Shown here: positions 12,325-21,225 of the stretch, piece by piece
Layout of the letters: every line of letters begins with the position of its first letter
Position numbering within the stretch: the first letter of the stretch is position 1
Assembly: GCA_938027685.1 (NCBI GenBank)
Contig: CALJAM010000012.1
Span: 1-64,000, forward strand
Direction of reading: 5' to 3'
Source: an uncultured Bryobacteraceae bacterium
GTDB lineage: Bacteria; Acidobacteriota; Terriglobia; Bryobacterales; Bryobacteraceae
Length of the DNA stretch: 64,000 nucleotides
Notes under the pieces: generated by a model
What the model saw: only the letters and a program-made list of their open reading frames with translations
The model's database searches: none
What the model was told of the DNA's origin: nothing
Made by a program: the position numbers and the translations under genes

Positions 12325-12569
12325 ACGCGGACGAGGCCGTCCGGTCGGGTGTCAGCGTGGTGGCGCGCGTGGTGGAGCTTTTGCCGCGCGCGACCTACCG
12401 TGTGGAAACCGAGCACCACCGACTCGTACTGGCCCACGCTGCGCCGGCTACGCGGCGCAACTTCGTGCGGCTGCGCCCCGGGGACCGCGTGCGGGTGGTG
12501 CTCTCGCCGCACGATCCCACGCGCGGCCGCATCACAGAGCTGCTGGATCCCGACGGGACGCCGGTCTGA
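12321..12569 (+). CDS. infA: Translation initiation factor IF-1, divergent
   Basis: The 82-residue OB-fold protein matches IF-1 in its core ([11 protein letters not shown]...VLAHAA, RKNF-like [29 protein letters not shown]). IF-1 occupies the A site during initiation. The usual acidic N-terminal segment is replaced by [15 protein letters not shown] and the C terminus is extended. Position between map and rpmJ supports the call. It starts with GTG overlapping the map stop (GTGA). Confidence 0.92.
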   Translation: MNADEAVRSGVSVVARVVELLPRATYRVETEHHRLVLAHAAPATRRNFVRLRPGDRVRVVLSPHDPTRGRITELLDPDGTPV

Positions 12570-12588
12570 GATCGGTGGGGAGGACAGG

Positions 12589-12702
12589 ATGAAGGTGCGA
12601 GCTTCGGTGAAAAAGATCTGCGATAAATGCAAGGTGATCCACCGCAAGGGCGTGGTGCGGGTCATTTGCGAAAATCCCAAACACAAGCAACGCCAGGGTT
12701 GA
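12589..12702 (+). CDS. rpmJ: 50S ribosomal protein L36, zinc-binding form
   Basis: A 37-residue protein: [20 protein letters not shown], then a C-terminal half ending HKQRQG. Cys11, Cys14, Cys27 and His32 make the classic L36 zinc site. A GGGGAGGACAGG sequence lies just upstream of ATG 12589. It is the smallest ribosomal protein and helps fold 23S rRNA. Position between infA and rpsM is canonical. Confidence 0.97.
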   Translation: MKVRASVKKICDKCKVIHRKGVVRVICENPKHKQRQG

Positions 12703-12712
12703 AGGAGGTCCA

Positions 12713-13096
12713 ATGGCGCGCATAGCGGGAGTCGATCTACCGCCGCGCAAGCGGGTCGAGATCGGGCTGACTTACATCTACGGCATCGGGCGCTCCCGTG
12801 CGAACTCGATCCTTTACCGCGCGGGCGTGGATCCGAACAAGAAAGTGGCCGACCTGAGCGAAGAGGAGATCAATCGCATCCGCATGATCATCGAGCAGGA
12901 AGGCGCGGTCGAGGGCGACCTGCGCAAGGAAGTCTCGATGAACATCAAGCGGTTGATCGAGATGGGATGCTACCGCGGCATCCGTCACCGGCGGGGACTG
13001 CCCGTGCGGGGCCAGCGCACGCACACCAACGCGCGCACGCGCAAGGGACCGCGCCGCGGCACGATCGCCAACAAGAAGAAGGCGGCCAAAGGCTGA
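12713..13096 (+). CDS. rpsM: 30S ribosomal protein S13
   Basis: The 127-residue S13 starts [20 protein letters not shown] and carries [20 protein letters not shown], the C-terminal motif that reaches the intersubunit bridges and P-site tRNA. The preceding GAAGGAGG is a strong ribosome binding site. Length and neighbours are standard. Confidence 0.97.
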   Translation: MARIAGVDLPPRKRVEIGLTYIYGIGRSRANSILYRAGVDPNKKVADLSEEEINRIRMIIEQEGAVEGDLRKEVSMNIKRLIEMGCYRGIRHRRGLPVRGQRTHTNARTRKGPRRGTIANKKKAAKG

Positions 13097-13114
13097 TCCG
13101 TAGCAGGTTGAGGA

Positions 13115-13522
13115 ATGGCGAAGACCACAACGAAACCAGGCAAGAAGAAGACGTTCAAGAAGCGCGAGAAAAAGAACGTGCCGGTGGGCATCGTGCACAT
13201 CCAGGCCACGTTCAACAATACCATCGTCACGGTGACGGACCCGGCGGGCAACACGGTCTGCTGGGCCAGCGCCGGGGCGCTGGGTTTCCGCGGATCGCGC
13301 AAGGGCACGCCGTACGCCGCGCAGCAGGCGGCGCTAGCTGCGGCCACCAAGGCCAAAGAAGCGGGCATGCGGCAGGTCGAGGTGCGAGTTAGCGGCCCCG
13401 GCGCCGGACGCGAATCGGCGATCCGTACGCTGGCCACGGCGGGGCTGGAAATCAAAGCGATCAAGGACGTCACCCCTATCCCGCACAACGGTTGCAGGCC
13501 GCCCAAGCGGCGCAGGGTCTGA
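13115..13522 (+). CDS. rpsK: 30S ribosomal protein S11
   Basis: The 135-residue S11 contains [19 protein letters not shown] and [17 protein letters not shown], and ends in the conserved [16 protein letters not shown]. The N terminus is lysine-rich, as usual. S11 lies on the platform near the mRNA exit. It is followed by an 89-base gap before rpsD that contains a small ORF. Confidence 0.97.
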   Translation: MAKTTTKPGKKKTFKKREKKNVPVGIVHIQATFNNTIVTVTDPAGNTVCWASAGALGFRGSRKGTPYAAQQAALAAATKAKEAGMRQVEVRVSGPGAGRESAIRTLATAGLEIKAIKDVTPIPHNGCRPPKRRRV

Positions 13523-13529
13523 GTTTGCC

Positions 13530-13607
13530 ATGAAGGACGGTAAAGCAGGACGAAGGTCCGAGAGGATCGTAAACTGCACCGGCCGGTTGAAGAGAAGGAG
13601 GAGATAG
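13530..13607 (+). CDS. Possible 25-residue basic leader peptide before rpsD
   Basis: ATG 13530 opens a 25-codon frame ending in TAG 13605-13607, four bases before the rpsD start codon. The peptide is strongly basic, starts [14 protein letters not shown] and ends in RLKRRRR. Its last codons contain the rpsD ribosome binding site (AGAAGGAGG, 13592-13600), so ribosomes translating it would affect rpsD initiation. I recognise no family. There is only a weak AGGG upstream, so it may be a chance frame in the S4 regulatory leader. Confidence 0.3.
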   Translation: MKDGKAGRRSERIVNCTGRLKRRRR

Positions 13608-13611
13608 AACT

Positions 13612-14244
13612 TTGGCGCGGTACATCGGTCCGGTTTGCCGGCTATGCCGGCGCGAAGGAGTGAAGCTGTTCCTGAAGGGCGAGCGTTGCCACAGCGAGAA
13701 GTGCGCCATCGAGCGGCGCAACTTCCCGCCCGGCCAGCACGGGCGCGAACGCAAACCCAAGCTCGTCGGGTACGGGCTGCAGCTCCGCGAGAAACAGAAG
13801 CTGAAGCGGATCTACGGCCTGCAGGAGCGGCAGTTCCGCAACCTCTTCGAGAAGGCGGCGCGGATGAAGGGCCCTACGGGCGAGAACTTGCTCAGCCTTC
13901 TCGAGCGGCGCCTGGACAACGTGGTCTACCGCATGGGCCTAGGCACCAGCCACGCGCAGTGCCGTCAGCTCGTGCGGCACGGGCACATCACCGTCAATGG
14001 ACGCCGGGTGAACATCCCGTCCTACCTGACGCGCGTCAATGACGTGATCGAGGTGCACGAGAAGAGCCGTAACAACCCGACGATCCTGGCGGCGCGCGAC
14101 GCCACCGCGCACGCGCCCGTGCCCAACTGGCTCGAGGTGGATCGCGAGGCCATGCGCGGGCGGGTCATCGCCTTGCCCACCCGCGAAGATCTCATGCAGG
14201 TGCAGGTGAACGAGCGGCTCATCGTCGAGCTGTACTCGAAGTGA
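13612..14244 (+). CDS. rpsD: 30S ribosomal protein S4, zinc-binding form
   Basis: The 210-residue S4 starts at TTG 13612, chosen because AGAAGGAGG lies 11 bases upstream and the product begins with the conserved [15 protein letters not shown]. Cys9, Cys12, Cys26 and Cys31 form the C+ zinc site. The S4 RNA-binding domain is at [13 protein letters not shown]...[14 protein letters not shown]4 nucleates 16S assembly and in several bacteria represses its own mRNA; the 89-base leader here would be the place for such control. Confidence 0.97.
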   Translation: MARYIGPVCRLCRREGVKLFLKGERCHSEKCAIERRNFPPGQHGRERKPKLVGYGLQLREKQKLKRIYGLQERQFRNLFEKAARMKGPTGENLLSLLERRLDNVVYRMGLGTSHAQCRQLVRHGHITVNGRRVNIPSYLTRVNDVIEVHEKSRNNPTILAARDATAHAPVPNWLEVDREAMRGRVIALPTREDLMQVQVNERLIVELYSK

Positions 14245-14284
14245 GCTTCGAGCAGCCGGGCGCCTCAAGACCCGGCGGGAGGAT

Positions 14285-15358
14285 ATGGTAGGTATGTACA
14301 GAGGTTTCCAAAAACCGAAACGGCTGGTAGCCAACACCGACACGCTCACCGATCGCTACGGTATGTTCACCGCCCAGCCTTTCGAGCGCGGCTGGGGCAC
14401 AACGATTGGTAACAGCCTGCGGCGCATCCTGCTGAGCTCGATCGAGGGAGCGGCGATCACCGCCGTGCGCATCGCGGGCGTGGAGCACGAGTTCAGCCCT
14501 ATCCCGGGCGTCGTCGAGGACGCCACCGACGTCATTCTCAACCTCAAACAGGTGCCGTTGAAGATGACGGGCGAGGGGGTGCACACGGCGTGGATCCGGG
14601 TGGACCAGCCGGGTGAAGTGCTGAGCGGCCACATCGAGACCGATGCCGACGTCGAAGTCCTCGACCGAAACATCCATATCGCCACGGTCAGCGACGGCGG
14701 TCGGCTGGAGGTCGAGATGCGCATTAAGCGCGGGCGTGGCTACGTCAGCGCCGAACGCAACTTCGACGAAGACCTGCCGCTCGGCTTCATCCCCATCGAC
14801 TCCGTGCACTCGCCCGTGCGCAAGGTGAACTTCTACGTCGAGAACGCGCGCTTAGGGCAGGTGACCGATTACGACAAGCTCACGCTCGAAGTCTGGACCA
14901 ACGGAGCGATTTCGCCGCAGGACGCTATCGCGCAGGCGGCCAAGCTGCTCAAGGACCACATGACGATCTTCATCAACTTCGAGGAGGTGCCTGAGGCTGC
15001 CGAGGAGCCCGCCGAGCGCGCGATGGACAGGATGGAGGAAATCCTCAACCGTTCGGTGGACGAACTCGAACTGAGCGTCCGCGCCTACAACTGCCTGAAG
15101 AACGCCAATATCCAGACCATCCGCGACCTCGTGCAGAAAACCGAAGCCGAGATGCTGCGGACCAAGAACTTCGGACGCAAATCGCTGAACGAGCTCAAGG
15201 AGGTTCTACGCAGCTTCGGTTTGTCGTTCGGGATGAAGTTCGATGCGCAGGGCCGCCTGATCATGCCCGCCGCCGCACCTGCCCCTGAGCCGGTGCGCGA
15301 GGCCCCGGCGGTCCAGAGCGAGACCGCGGGGTCGCCGGAGGCCGGCGCCGGTAAGTAG
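14285..15358 (+). CDS. rpoA: RNA polymerase alpha subunit
   Basis: At 357 residues it has both domains. The N-terminal dimerisation domain includes [20 protein letters not shown] (residues about 33-52), and the C-terminal domain includes [17 protein letters not shown] and [15 protein letters not shown], which contact promoter UP elements and activators. An Ala/Pro-rich tail of about 30 residues follows. A small CCGGG/CCCGG hairpin (14256-14275) sits just before the GGGAGG ribosome binding site and could tune translation. Confidence 0.97.
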   Translation: MVGMYRGFQKPKRLVANTDTLTDRYGMFTAQPFERGWGTTIGNSLRRILLSSIEGAAITAVRIAGVEHEFSPIPGVVEDATDVILNLKQVPLKMTGEGVHTAWIRVDQPGEVLSGHIETDADVEVLDRNIHIATVSDGGRLEVEMRIKRGRGYVSAERNFDEDLPLGFIPIDSVHSPVRKVNFYVENARLGQVTDYDKLTLEVWTNGAISPQDAIAQAAKLLKDHMTIFINFEEVPEAAEEPAERAMDRMEEILNRSVDELELSVRAYNCLKNANIQTIRDLVQKTEAEMLRTKNFGRKSLNELKEVLRSFGLSFGMKFDAQGRLIMPAAAPAPEPVREAPAVQSETAGSPEAGAGK

Positions 15359-15368
15359 GGAGGACGTC

Positions 15369-15827
15369 GTGCGACACAAGCGAGCCGGTTACAAACTGGG
15401 GCGCCCACTCGACGCCCGCTACATGTTGCTGAGAAACCTGGTCACCAGCGTGATCGAGAAGGAGCGCGTGATCACGACCGTGACGAAGGCCAAGGCGGCC
15501 AAGCCCCTCGTGGACAAAATGATCACGCTGGCCAAGCGTGACACGTTGCACGCCCGGCGCCAGGCGGCGGCCTTCCTGAAGACCCCGGCGGCGGTGAAGA
15601 AGCTTTTCGATACGCTGGGAGCGCGCTTCGCCCAGCGCCAGGGCGGCTATTGCCGCATCGTGCGCCTCGGCCCGCGCCAGGGCGACGGGGCCGAGCAAGC
15701 GATGCTCGAGCTGGTAGGCTCCGAGCTGGTGAAGAGGGCCGCCGAACGCGCCCGGAGGCGTGAGGAACGTCTCAGGCGTATCCGTGAGGGTCGCGAGCCC
15801 GACGAAGAGGAGCAGGGTGGCCGCTGA
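15369..15827 (+). CDS. rplQ: 50S ribosomal protein L17
   Basis: The 152-residue L17 starts at GTG 15369 with AGGGAGGA upstream. It begins RHKRAGYKLGRPLDARYMLL and has the motif ERVITTVTKAKAAKPLVDKMI. The C-terminal 40 residues are an Arg/Glu-rich tail ending EEEQGGR. It is the last gene of the ribosomal cluster and converges on the GH130 gene. Confidence 0.96.
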   Translation: MRHKRAGYKLGRPLDARYMLLRNLVTSVIEKERVITTVTKAKAAKPLVDKMITLAKRDTLHARRQAAAFLKTPAAVKKLFDTLGARFAQRQGGYCRIVRLGPRQGDGAEQAMLELVGSELVKRAAERARRREERLRRIREGREPDEEEQGGR

Positions 15828-15833
15828 GGGCCG

Positions 15834-15851
15834 TGGCCCTGAAAGGGGCCA
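15834..15851 (+). terminator. Hairpin after rplQ, possible terminator
   Basis: TGGCCC (15834-15839) pairs perfectly with GGGCCA (15846-15851) across a six-base loop, seven bases after the rplQ stop and in the convergent gap with the GH130 gene. No T-tract follows, so it would be a weak or factor-assisted terminator, or simply a GC-rich inverted repeat. Confidence 0.35.
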
Positions 15852-15895
15852 GCGCCACTCCCGGATCTTCGAGCGGATTGTTCTCCGGCGGCCCC

Positions 15896-16879
15896 TCAGC
15901 GGAGTTCGCTGTTTTCGGGTCGTCCGCGGCGCTTGAGCCAGTCCAGCAACGCACTGACCTTGCCCGTCGCCAGCGCGATGCAACTATCCGCTGCTCCGTA
16001 GTAGAGATTGATGGTGTCGCCATCGTCCCCGATGGTGTAGCCGCACGGGAACACCACGTTCGGCACGTCGCCGTGGCGCTCGTACGGCTCCTCAGGGCCA
16101 AAAATCCAGTCGTCGCCGCGCAGCAGACAGCGCTCGGGCGTCTGGAGGTCAAAGAGCGCCAAGCCCAGTCGGTATAGGCAGCCGGAGGCAGTCTGGCGCA
16201 CCCCGTGATAAATCACGAGCCAGCCTTCCGGCGTTTCGATGGGCGGTGGCGAGAGCCCGATTTTGTACGCGTCCCACCACGCGCCGCGGCGTGCGCGCAG
16301 GATCAGTTTATGGCTGCCCCAATGGCGCAGGTCTGGCGAGTAGGAGATCCACATGTGGCCCATCCGCTCCCAGGTGGTCACGGGGCGGTGAATGAGTGCC
16401 CAGTGACCGCCGATGCGCCGGGGCAGCAGAGCTGCGTCCTTGTCCTCAGGCGGCATGACCACGCCGTAGCGCTCGAAGTGGCGGAAATCCTCCGTCAGCG
16501 CCAGCGACACGCCGGGCCCGCCCGCCGAGAAGGAGGTGTAGGTGATCACGTACTTGTTCAGTTCGGGCACGAAGGTGATGCGGGGGTCTTCGATGCCCCA
16601 GAGCTCCTCGGGATGGTTCTGCGGGTCAGGCATCAGGGTGGGCTGTGGGTCGATGCGCCAGCCCGAGTAGCCGTCCTCGGACCGCGCCACGCAGAAGTGC
16701 GAGTGGCCCCGGCGGTCCTCCACACGGCACAGCAGCAGCGTGGTGCCGTCGGGCAGACGCGTGGCGCCCGCATTAAAAACGCTATTGACCGGGTAAGGCC
16801 AGTCCGAGGCGGCCAGGATCGGATTGCGTCGGTGTCGCACGAAGAGCTGCTCGTGTTGCTTGTTGATCAACAGGCTCAT
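15896..16879 (-). CDS. GH130 family glycoside phosphorylase
   Basis: A 327-residue five-bladed propeller of glycoside hydrolase family 130, which phosphorolyses beta-mannosidic bonds. The family signature WGIEDPRI is at residues 94-101, with Asp98 in the catalytic position. The phosphate-site region KDAALLPRRIGGHWALIHRP (147-166) and YYGAAD (293-298) are present. There is no signal peptide, so it acts in the cytoplasm. It lies 21 bases downstream of the GT4 gene on the same strand, suggesting make-and-recycle handling of one mannoside. Exact substrate is not deducible here. Confidence 0.88.
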   Translation of the reverse strand: MSLLINKQHEQLFVRHRRNPILAASDWPYPVNSVFNAGATRLPDGTTLLLCRVEDRRGHSHFCVARSEDGYSGWRIDPQPTLMPDPQNHPEELWGIEDPRITFVPELNKYVITYTSFSAGGPGVSLALTEDFRHFERYGVVMPPEDKDAALLPRRIGGHWALIHRPVTTWERMGHMWISYSPDLRHWGSHKLILRARRGAWWDAYKIGLSPPPIETPEGWLVIYHGVRQTASGCLYRLGLALFDLQTPERCLLRGDDWIFGPEEPYERHGDVPNVVFPCGYTIGDDGDTINLYYGAADSCIALATGKVSALLDWLKRRGRPENSELR

Positions 16880-16900
16880 ATTAGATTGGGACGCAAGAAA

Positions 16901-19207
16901 TCAGGAGACGGATATACCTGCCGTCTCGCGCTCACGCGCCGGCGCGTGCCCGCCCGCGTCGATGACGGCGAAGGCCTGGCGCATTTCGAGCAGGGCGAGC
17001 AGGAACGCGAGCGTCGATTCGGCTCCCTGGTTCTGATTGACGCGATCCGGGTGCAGTCCGTCGCGACAGCCGCCGGTGGCGGCGTCGTAAAGGGGAAGCC
17101 CCAGATCGTTGCGGCCCAGGAACCATTCGAAGGCGCGCTGGGCCTCCTGCCTCCAGCGCTCCTCGGTCGTGGCGCGCCAGGCTTCCAGGCAGGCAGCCAC
17201 GGTAACTTGAGCTTCGACCGGCTGCTGGTCGAAGCGGGCCCGCGTGCCGCCGCGGGGGTAAAAGCCGTTCGACCCGATGGGCACGAAATGATCACCCCCG
17301 GCGCGCTGGATTTCCATCAGCCAGCCGAGCGCTTCCAGCGCCACCTGCACCATGTCCGGACGCCCCATGCCCTCTCCGGCCAATAGCAGGCCGTGAGGAA
17401 GTGAGGCGTTCGAATAGGCGAGGATCTCTTCGAACCAGGGCCAGTCCGGCCCGCTAGTGTTGCGCCACAGATCCATGAGGAAGCCGGCCAGCGCCTCGCG
17501 CGCGTTCTGGGCTGCGCGATCGCCTGGGAACCGCCGCAGATAGTGATGGATGCCAATGAGACTGAAGGCGCATGCGCGCGGGCTGCGGAAGCCGGTGACG
17601 GCCGGCAGGGCCATGTCGAACAGGCGTCCCGCAAGACCGCGCAGGCCGGGGTTCTGCGAGCGACCCAGCACCATGCCCAGTGCGCACAACGCCCGGCCGT
17701 GGCAATCCTCCGAACCGACCTCGTCCAGCCAGCGCCGATCAAAGGAAAGCTCGTTATGGAAGCGCCCGCGCTGAGCGTCAAAGGCATACCACAGGAACGC
17801 GAGATATCGCTCCGCGGGCAGGCGGCGGTAGCCGCCGGCCTCCAGCAGGACGGCTGCCTCCAGCGCTCGCGCGTTGTCGTCGGTGGTGTAGCCGGCCGAA
17901 TAGTTGGGCACGGTAAAAACGGCGTGTTGCAGTAGGCCGGTGTCGTCCGTCAGCGCACGCAGGTGATCGGTCTTGATTTCGGGGAACTCACCCGCGCGCT
18001 CGCTGAGCGTGACGGCCGCGAAAGCCCGTTGCGGACGATAGACGCGCTGCTCCCGCGCTTTCCGGAAGCACTCCAGGTAGCGCTCGGCCACGCGGGACCA
18101 GATCATTTCGCGCCCGAACAGATAGGCCCGCTTGCGCATGGCATGCCGCTCGGCCTCGTCCTCCAGCAGCCGAATCATTTCGGCCGCCAAGGCACGGGAG
18201 TCGCGGAAGGGCACCAGTACGCCGCGGCCGTCGGCCAACATTTCTTCGGCGTACCAGTAAGGAGTCGAAATGATCGCCTTGCCCGCGCCCAGAGTGTAGG
18301 CCAACGTACCCGAGACAATTTGTGCGGGATTCAGATAGGGCGTGATGTAGAGGTCTGCGGCCCCGATGAATTCGACCAGCTCTTCCAGGCTGACGAAGCG
18401 ATTGTGGAAGATGACGTGGTCTGCGACCTGGCAGGCGCGCGCGAGGCGTTCGAGCGAAAGCCTGTAGGACTCGCCTTCGCGGAGGCGGACGTGCGGGTGC
18501 GTCGCGCCCAGCACAACATAGACGACGTTCGGGAAACGCTCCAGCACTTCGGGCAGCGCCCGAATCACGTATTCGATGCCCTTGTTCGGCGACAACAGTC
18601 CGAAGGTGAGAGCGACGACCTTGCCTTCCAGGCCGAACTGGTCTTTGTAAAAGTTCGGATCCACGAACGGCACGTCGGGGATGCCGTGCGGTATCACGTC
18701 CACCTTCTCGACCGGCACGCCGTAAATTTCCTGCAGGAATTCCACCGCACGGTTGCTCATCACCACGAGGCGATCGGAGCGTTCCGCCAGCTCCAGCATC
18801 ACCTGCCGCTGGTGCGGGTCGGGATCGCGCAAGACGGTGTGGAGCGTCGTCACAACCGCCATGCGGAGCTCACGCAGCAGGGCCAGGATGTGACTTCCGG
18901 CCGGACCGCCAAAGATGCCGTATTCATGCTGGAGGCAGACCAGATCGACGTTGTTGATGTTCAGGAAGTCCGCCGCCCGCTGGTACGAGGAAAGCTCGTT
19001 CTGCTCCAGCTCGAACCGCACACGAGGCGGGTAAGCATAGCCCTCGGGCGTGTCGTTGACCGGGATGGCGAAACAGGATAGCTCGGGATCAGCGGCGGCG
19101 AGCGATTCGCACAGATCCGTGGTGAAGGTCGCGATTCCGCAACGGCGGGGCAGGTAATTGCCGATCACCGCGACCCGCCGGATCGTACCAGCAGCACGAG
19201 TTGCCAT
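16901..19207 (-). CDS. GT4 glycosyltransferase fused to an alpha-toroid domain
   Basis: A 768-residue two-domain protein. Residues 10-390 are a GT-B family 4 transferase (CGIATFTTDL at 23-32, HEYG at 94-97, HGIPD at 174-178, LSPNKGIEYVIRAL at 205-218). The usual EX7E donor motif is replaced around 293-310 (NPAQIVSGTLAYTLGAGK). Residues about 412-750 are mostly helical with hairpin repeats (YTTDDNARALEAAVLLE, CHGRALCALGMVLG), like an (alpha/alpha)6 glycosidase toroid. It is probably cytoplasmic and forms an operon with GH130. A mannosyl donor is likely by association only. Confidence 0.8.
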   Translation of the reverse strand: MATRAAGTIRRVAVIGNYLPRRCGIATFTTDLCESLAAADPELSCFAIPVNDTPEGYAYPPRVRFELEQNELSSYQRAADFLNINNVDLVCLQHEYGIFGGPAGSHILALLRELRMAVVTTLHTVLRDPDPHQRQVMLELAERSDRLVVMSNRAVEFLQEIYGVPVEKVDVIPHGIPDVPFVDPNFYKDQFGLEGKVVALTFGLLSPNKGIEYVIRALPEVLERFPNVVYVVLGATHPHVRLREGESYRLSLERLARACQVADHVIFHNRFVSLEELVEFIGAADLYITPYLNPAQIVSGTLAYTLGAGKAIISTPYWYAEEMLADGRGVLVPFRDSRALAAEMIRLLEDEAERHAMRKRAYLFGREMIWSRVAERYLECFRKAREQRVYRPQRAFAAVTLSERAGEFPEIKTDHLRALTDDTGLLQHAVFTVPNYSAGYTTDDNARALEAAVLLEAGGYRRLPAERYLAFLWYAFDAQRGRFHNELSFDRRWLDEVGSEDCHGRALCALGMVLGRSQNPGLRGLAGRLFDMALPAVTGFRSPRACAFSLIGIHHYLRRFPGDRAAQNAREALAGFLMDLWRNTSGPDWPWFEEILAYSNASLPHGLLLAGEGMGRPDMVQVALEALGWLMEIQRAGGDHFVPIGSNGFYPRGGTRARFDQQPVEAQVTVAACLEAWRATTEERWRQEAQRAFEWFLGRNDLGLPLYDAATGGCRDGLHPDRVNQNQGAESTLAFLLALLEMRQAFAVIDAGGHAPARERETAGISVS

Positions 19208-19224
19208 TCGTCACACTGTAAACT

Positions 19225-19230
19225 ATTATA
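19225..19230 (-). promoter_or_regulatory. -10 element of the GT4-GH130 operon
   Basis: A perfect TATAAT reads on the minus strand, ending 17 bases before the GT4 ATG at 19207. I see no convincing -35 at standard spacing. Confidence 0.5.
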
Positions 19231-19393
19231 CGGAGCTCAGGGGGCTGGACCGACGCAGAAACGCGGTAGCGCCAAGCTGCGTCCAATTTGACGAAGAGAG
19301 CAAGCCCGCCGGCGCTGAGCTGGTTGCCTTCCCGTTTCGGGCCCGAGGGCCCACGCATCGGCGCGGCGAGTGCGCCGTGCGGGAGGCATGAAC

Positions 19394-19783
19394 ATGGAAG
19401 AGCGCGAGCTTCAACAGTACCGGTCGGTTCTGGAGGCCAAGCAGGCCGAACTCGTCGAAGCTCTGCGGCGGCGGGACGGGATCACGATCGAGAAGGCCGC
19501 CGACGCGTTGGATGAGGTACGCCTGGCCGCCGACCGCGAGCTCATGATCCACACCCTGGACCGCGAGTCTCTGCGACTGCGCGAAATCCGTGCCGCTCTG
19601 GCTCGGATCGAAGAGGGTACCTACGGCATCTGCCTGGGCTGTGAGGAACCGATCCCCAAGAAGCGGCTGGACGCGGTTCCCTGGGCCGCCTATTGCGTAC
19701 GCTGCCAGGAGGCCGTCGATGCTCAGCGGGCCGCCGAGACGGCGGGTCCCATCATCGAAAGTCTCCTCGAAGAGCCCGTTTGA
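19394..19783 (+). CDS. DksA/TraR family zinc-finger protein
   Basis: A 129-residue protein with an N-terminal coiled-coil and a C-terminal C4 zinc finger (CLGCEEPIPKKRLDAVPW...CVRC). DksA-family proteins enter the RNA polymerase secondary channel and modulate rRNA and stress promoters. The coiled-coil tip reads ADALDEV, so the canonical DxxDxA is not intact and ppGpp-type action is uncertain. ATG 19394 is preferred because GGGAGG (19381-19386) lies seven bases upstream; ATG 19388 is too close. It converges on trpB2. Confidence 0.85.
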   Translation: MEERELQQYRSVLEAKQAELVEALRRRDGITIEKAADALDEVRLAADRELMIHTLDRESLRLREIRAALARIEEGTYGICLGCEEPIPKKRLDAVPWAAYCVRCQEAVDAQRAAETAGPIIESLLEEPV

Positions 19784-19802
19784 GACACCCGGCGCCGTCC
19801 GG

Positions 19803-21161
19803 TTACACTTTCGGCAGCGTCGCCATAGCCCTTGCGATTTCCTCGTCCGGGTGCGCGTAGTCCAAGAGTTTGCCCGCCAAATAGCTGTCGTAGGCCGAGA
19901 GGTCGAAGTGCCCGTGCCCGCTCAGGCAGAACAGGATCACGCGCGGACGTCCCTGCTCGCGTGCCTCGATCGCTTCATCGATCGCGGCCCGGATGGCGTG
20001 TGCTGACTCAGGCGCGGGAAGAATCCCTTCGGTGCGCGCGAACTGTACGGCGGCGTCGAAAACGGTCAACTGGGGATAGGCTCGAGCCTCGATGATACCT
20101 TCCGCCAGCAGATGACTGGCCAGGGGCGAAGCACCGTGGTACCGCAAGCCGCCCGCGTGGATGCCGGGCGGCACGAAGTCGTGCCCGAGGGTGTACATCT
20201 TCAGCAACGGTGTCAGCTTCGAGGTATCGCCGTAATCGTAGGCGAAGAGGCCGCGCGTCAGGCTCGGGCACGCGGCCGGCTCGACGGCCATGAGCCGGAT
20301 CTTCGAGCGTCCTGCCAGCTTGTCTGGGACCCAAGGCAGCGCGATGCCGCCGAAATTGCTCCCGCCGCCGAAGCAGCCGATCACCACGTCAGGCTCTTCA
20401 CCCGCGAGCATCATCTGTCGCCGCGCCTCGATGCCGATCACCGTCTGGTGCAATAAGACGTGGTTCAGCACGCTGCCGAGCGAATAATTGGTATCGGAAT
20501 GAGTCGCTGCGTCTTCGACCGCTTCGCTGATGGCGATGCCTAGGCTGCCGGGTGAGTCCGGCGTCGCCTCGAGCACGGCGCGGCCTGCATTGGTGCGATC
20601 GCTGGGGCTGGGGAAGACCTCCGCCCCCCAAGTCTGCATGATCATGCGGCGGTACGGCTTCTGCTCGTAACTGATGCGCACCATGTAGACGGTGCACTCC
20701 ATCTGGAACATGCGGCAGGCTAATGCCAGCGCGCTGCCCCACTGGCCTGCGCCGGTTTCCGTCGCCAGGCGGCGAATGCCCTCACGCTTGTTGTAGTAGG
20801 CTTGCGCCACCGCGGTGTTGGGCTTGTGGCTGCCGGCGGGACTAACGCCCTCGTACTTGTAGTAGATGTGAGCCGGCGTGTCGAGGAGCCGCTCCAGACG
20901 ACGCGCGCGATACAGCGGCGTGGGGCGCCACAGCCGGTAAATGTCCAGCACCTCCCCGGGAATGTCGATTTCGGGTTTGGGTGAGAACTCCTGCTCGATA
21001 AGGCCCCGCGGGAAGATGGGCTCGAGCTCGGCGGCCGTGAGCGGCGCGCCGGTGGCCGGATTCAGCGGCGGGGCCAGCGGTTTGCTCAGGTACGGCAGAA
21101 CGTTCACCCATGCGGAAGGAATCTCGTTTTCAGCAAGCAGAAACTTGGTCAGCTCAGCCAC
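19803..21161 (-). CDS. trpB2: TrpB2-type tryptophan synthase beta chain
   Basis: A 452-residue PLP enzyme of the TrpB2 branch. It has the long N-terminal extension with the family's [14 protein letters not shown], the PLP lysine in GSHKPNTA (about residue 112), ETGAGQWG and the phosphate-binding [10 protein letters not shown]. It condenses indole with serine to give tryptophan. No trpA or other trp gene is nearby, as is typical of stand-alone TrpB2, which does not need TrpA and may salvage indole. Start is GTG with GAGGAG eight bases upstream. Confidence 0.9.
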   Translation of the reverse strand: MAELTKFLLAENEIPSAWVNVLPYLSKPLAPPLNPATGAPLTAAELEPIFPRGLIEQEFSPKPEIDIPGEVLDIYRLWRPTPLYRARRLERLLDTPAHIYYKYEGVSPAGSHKPNTAVAQAYYNKREGIRRLATETGAGQWGSALALACRMFQMECTVYMVRISYEQKPYRRMIMQTWGAEVFPSPSDRTNAGRAVLEATPDSPGSLGIAISEAVEDAATHSDTNYSLGSVLNHVLLHQTVIGIEARRQMMLAGEEPDVVIGCFGGGSNFGGIALPWVPDKLAGRSKIRLMAVEPAACPSLTRGLFAYDYGDTSKLTPLLKMYTLGHDFVPPGIHAGGLRYHGASPLASHLLAEGIIEARAYPQLTVFDAAVQFARTEGILPAPESAHAIRAAIDEAIEAREQGRPRVILFCLSGHGHFDLSAYDSYLAGKLLDYAHPDEEIARAMATLPKV

Positions 21162-21193
21162 AGGATCAGCTCCTCGCTTTGAGTAAATCCCTC

Positions 21194-21199
21194 ATTGTA
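21194..21199 (-). promoter_or_regulatory. -10 element for trpB2
   Basis: TACAAT on the minus strand, predicting a leader of roughly 25 bases before GTG 21161. It lies after the end of the upstream small membrane-protein gene, so trpB2 has its own promoter. Confidence 0.4.
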
Positions 21200-21225
21200 G
21201 AACAGAGCAGGGAAGAGCTGAGAAT

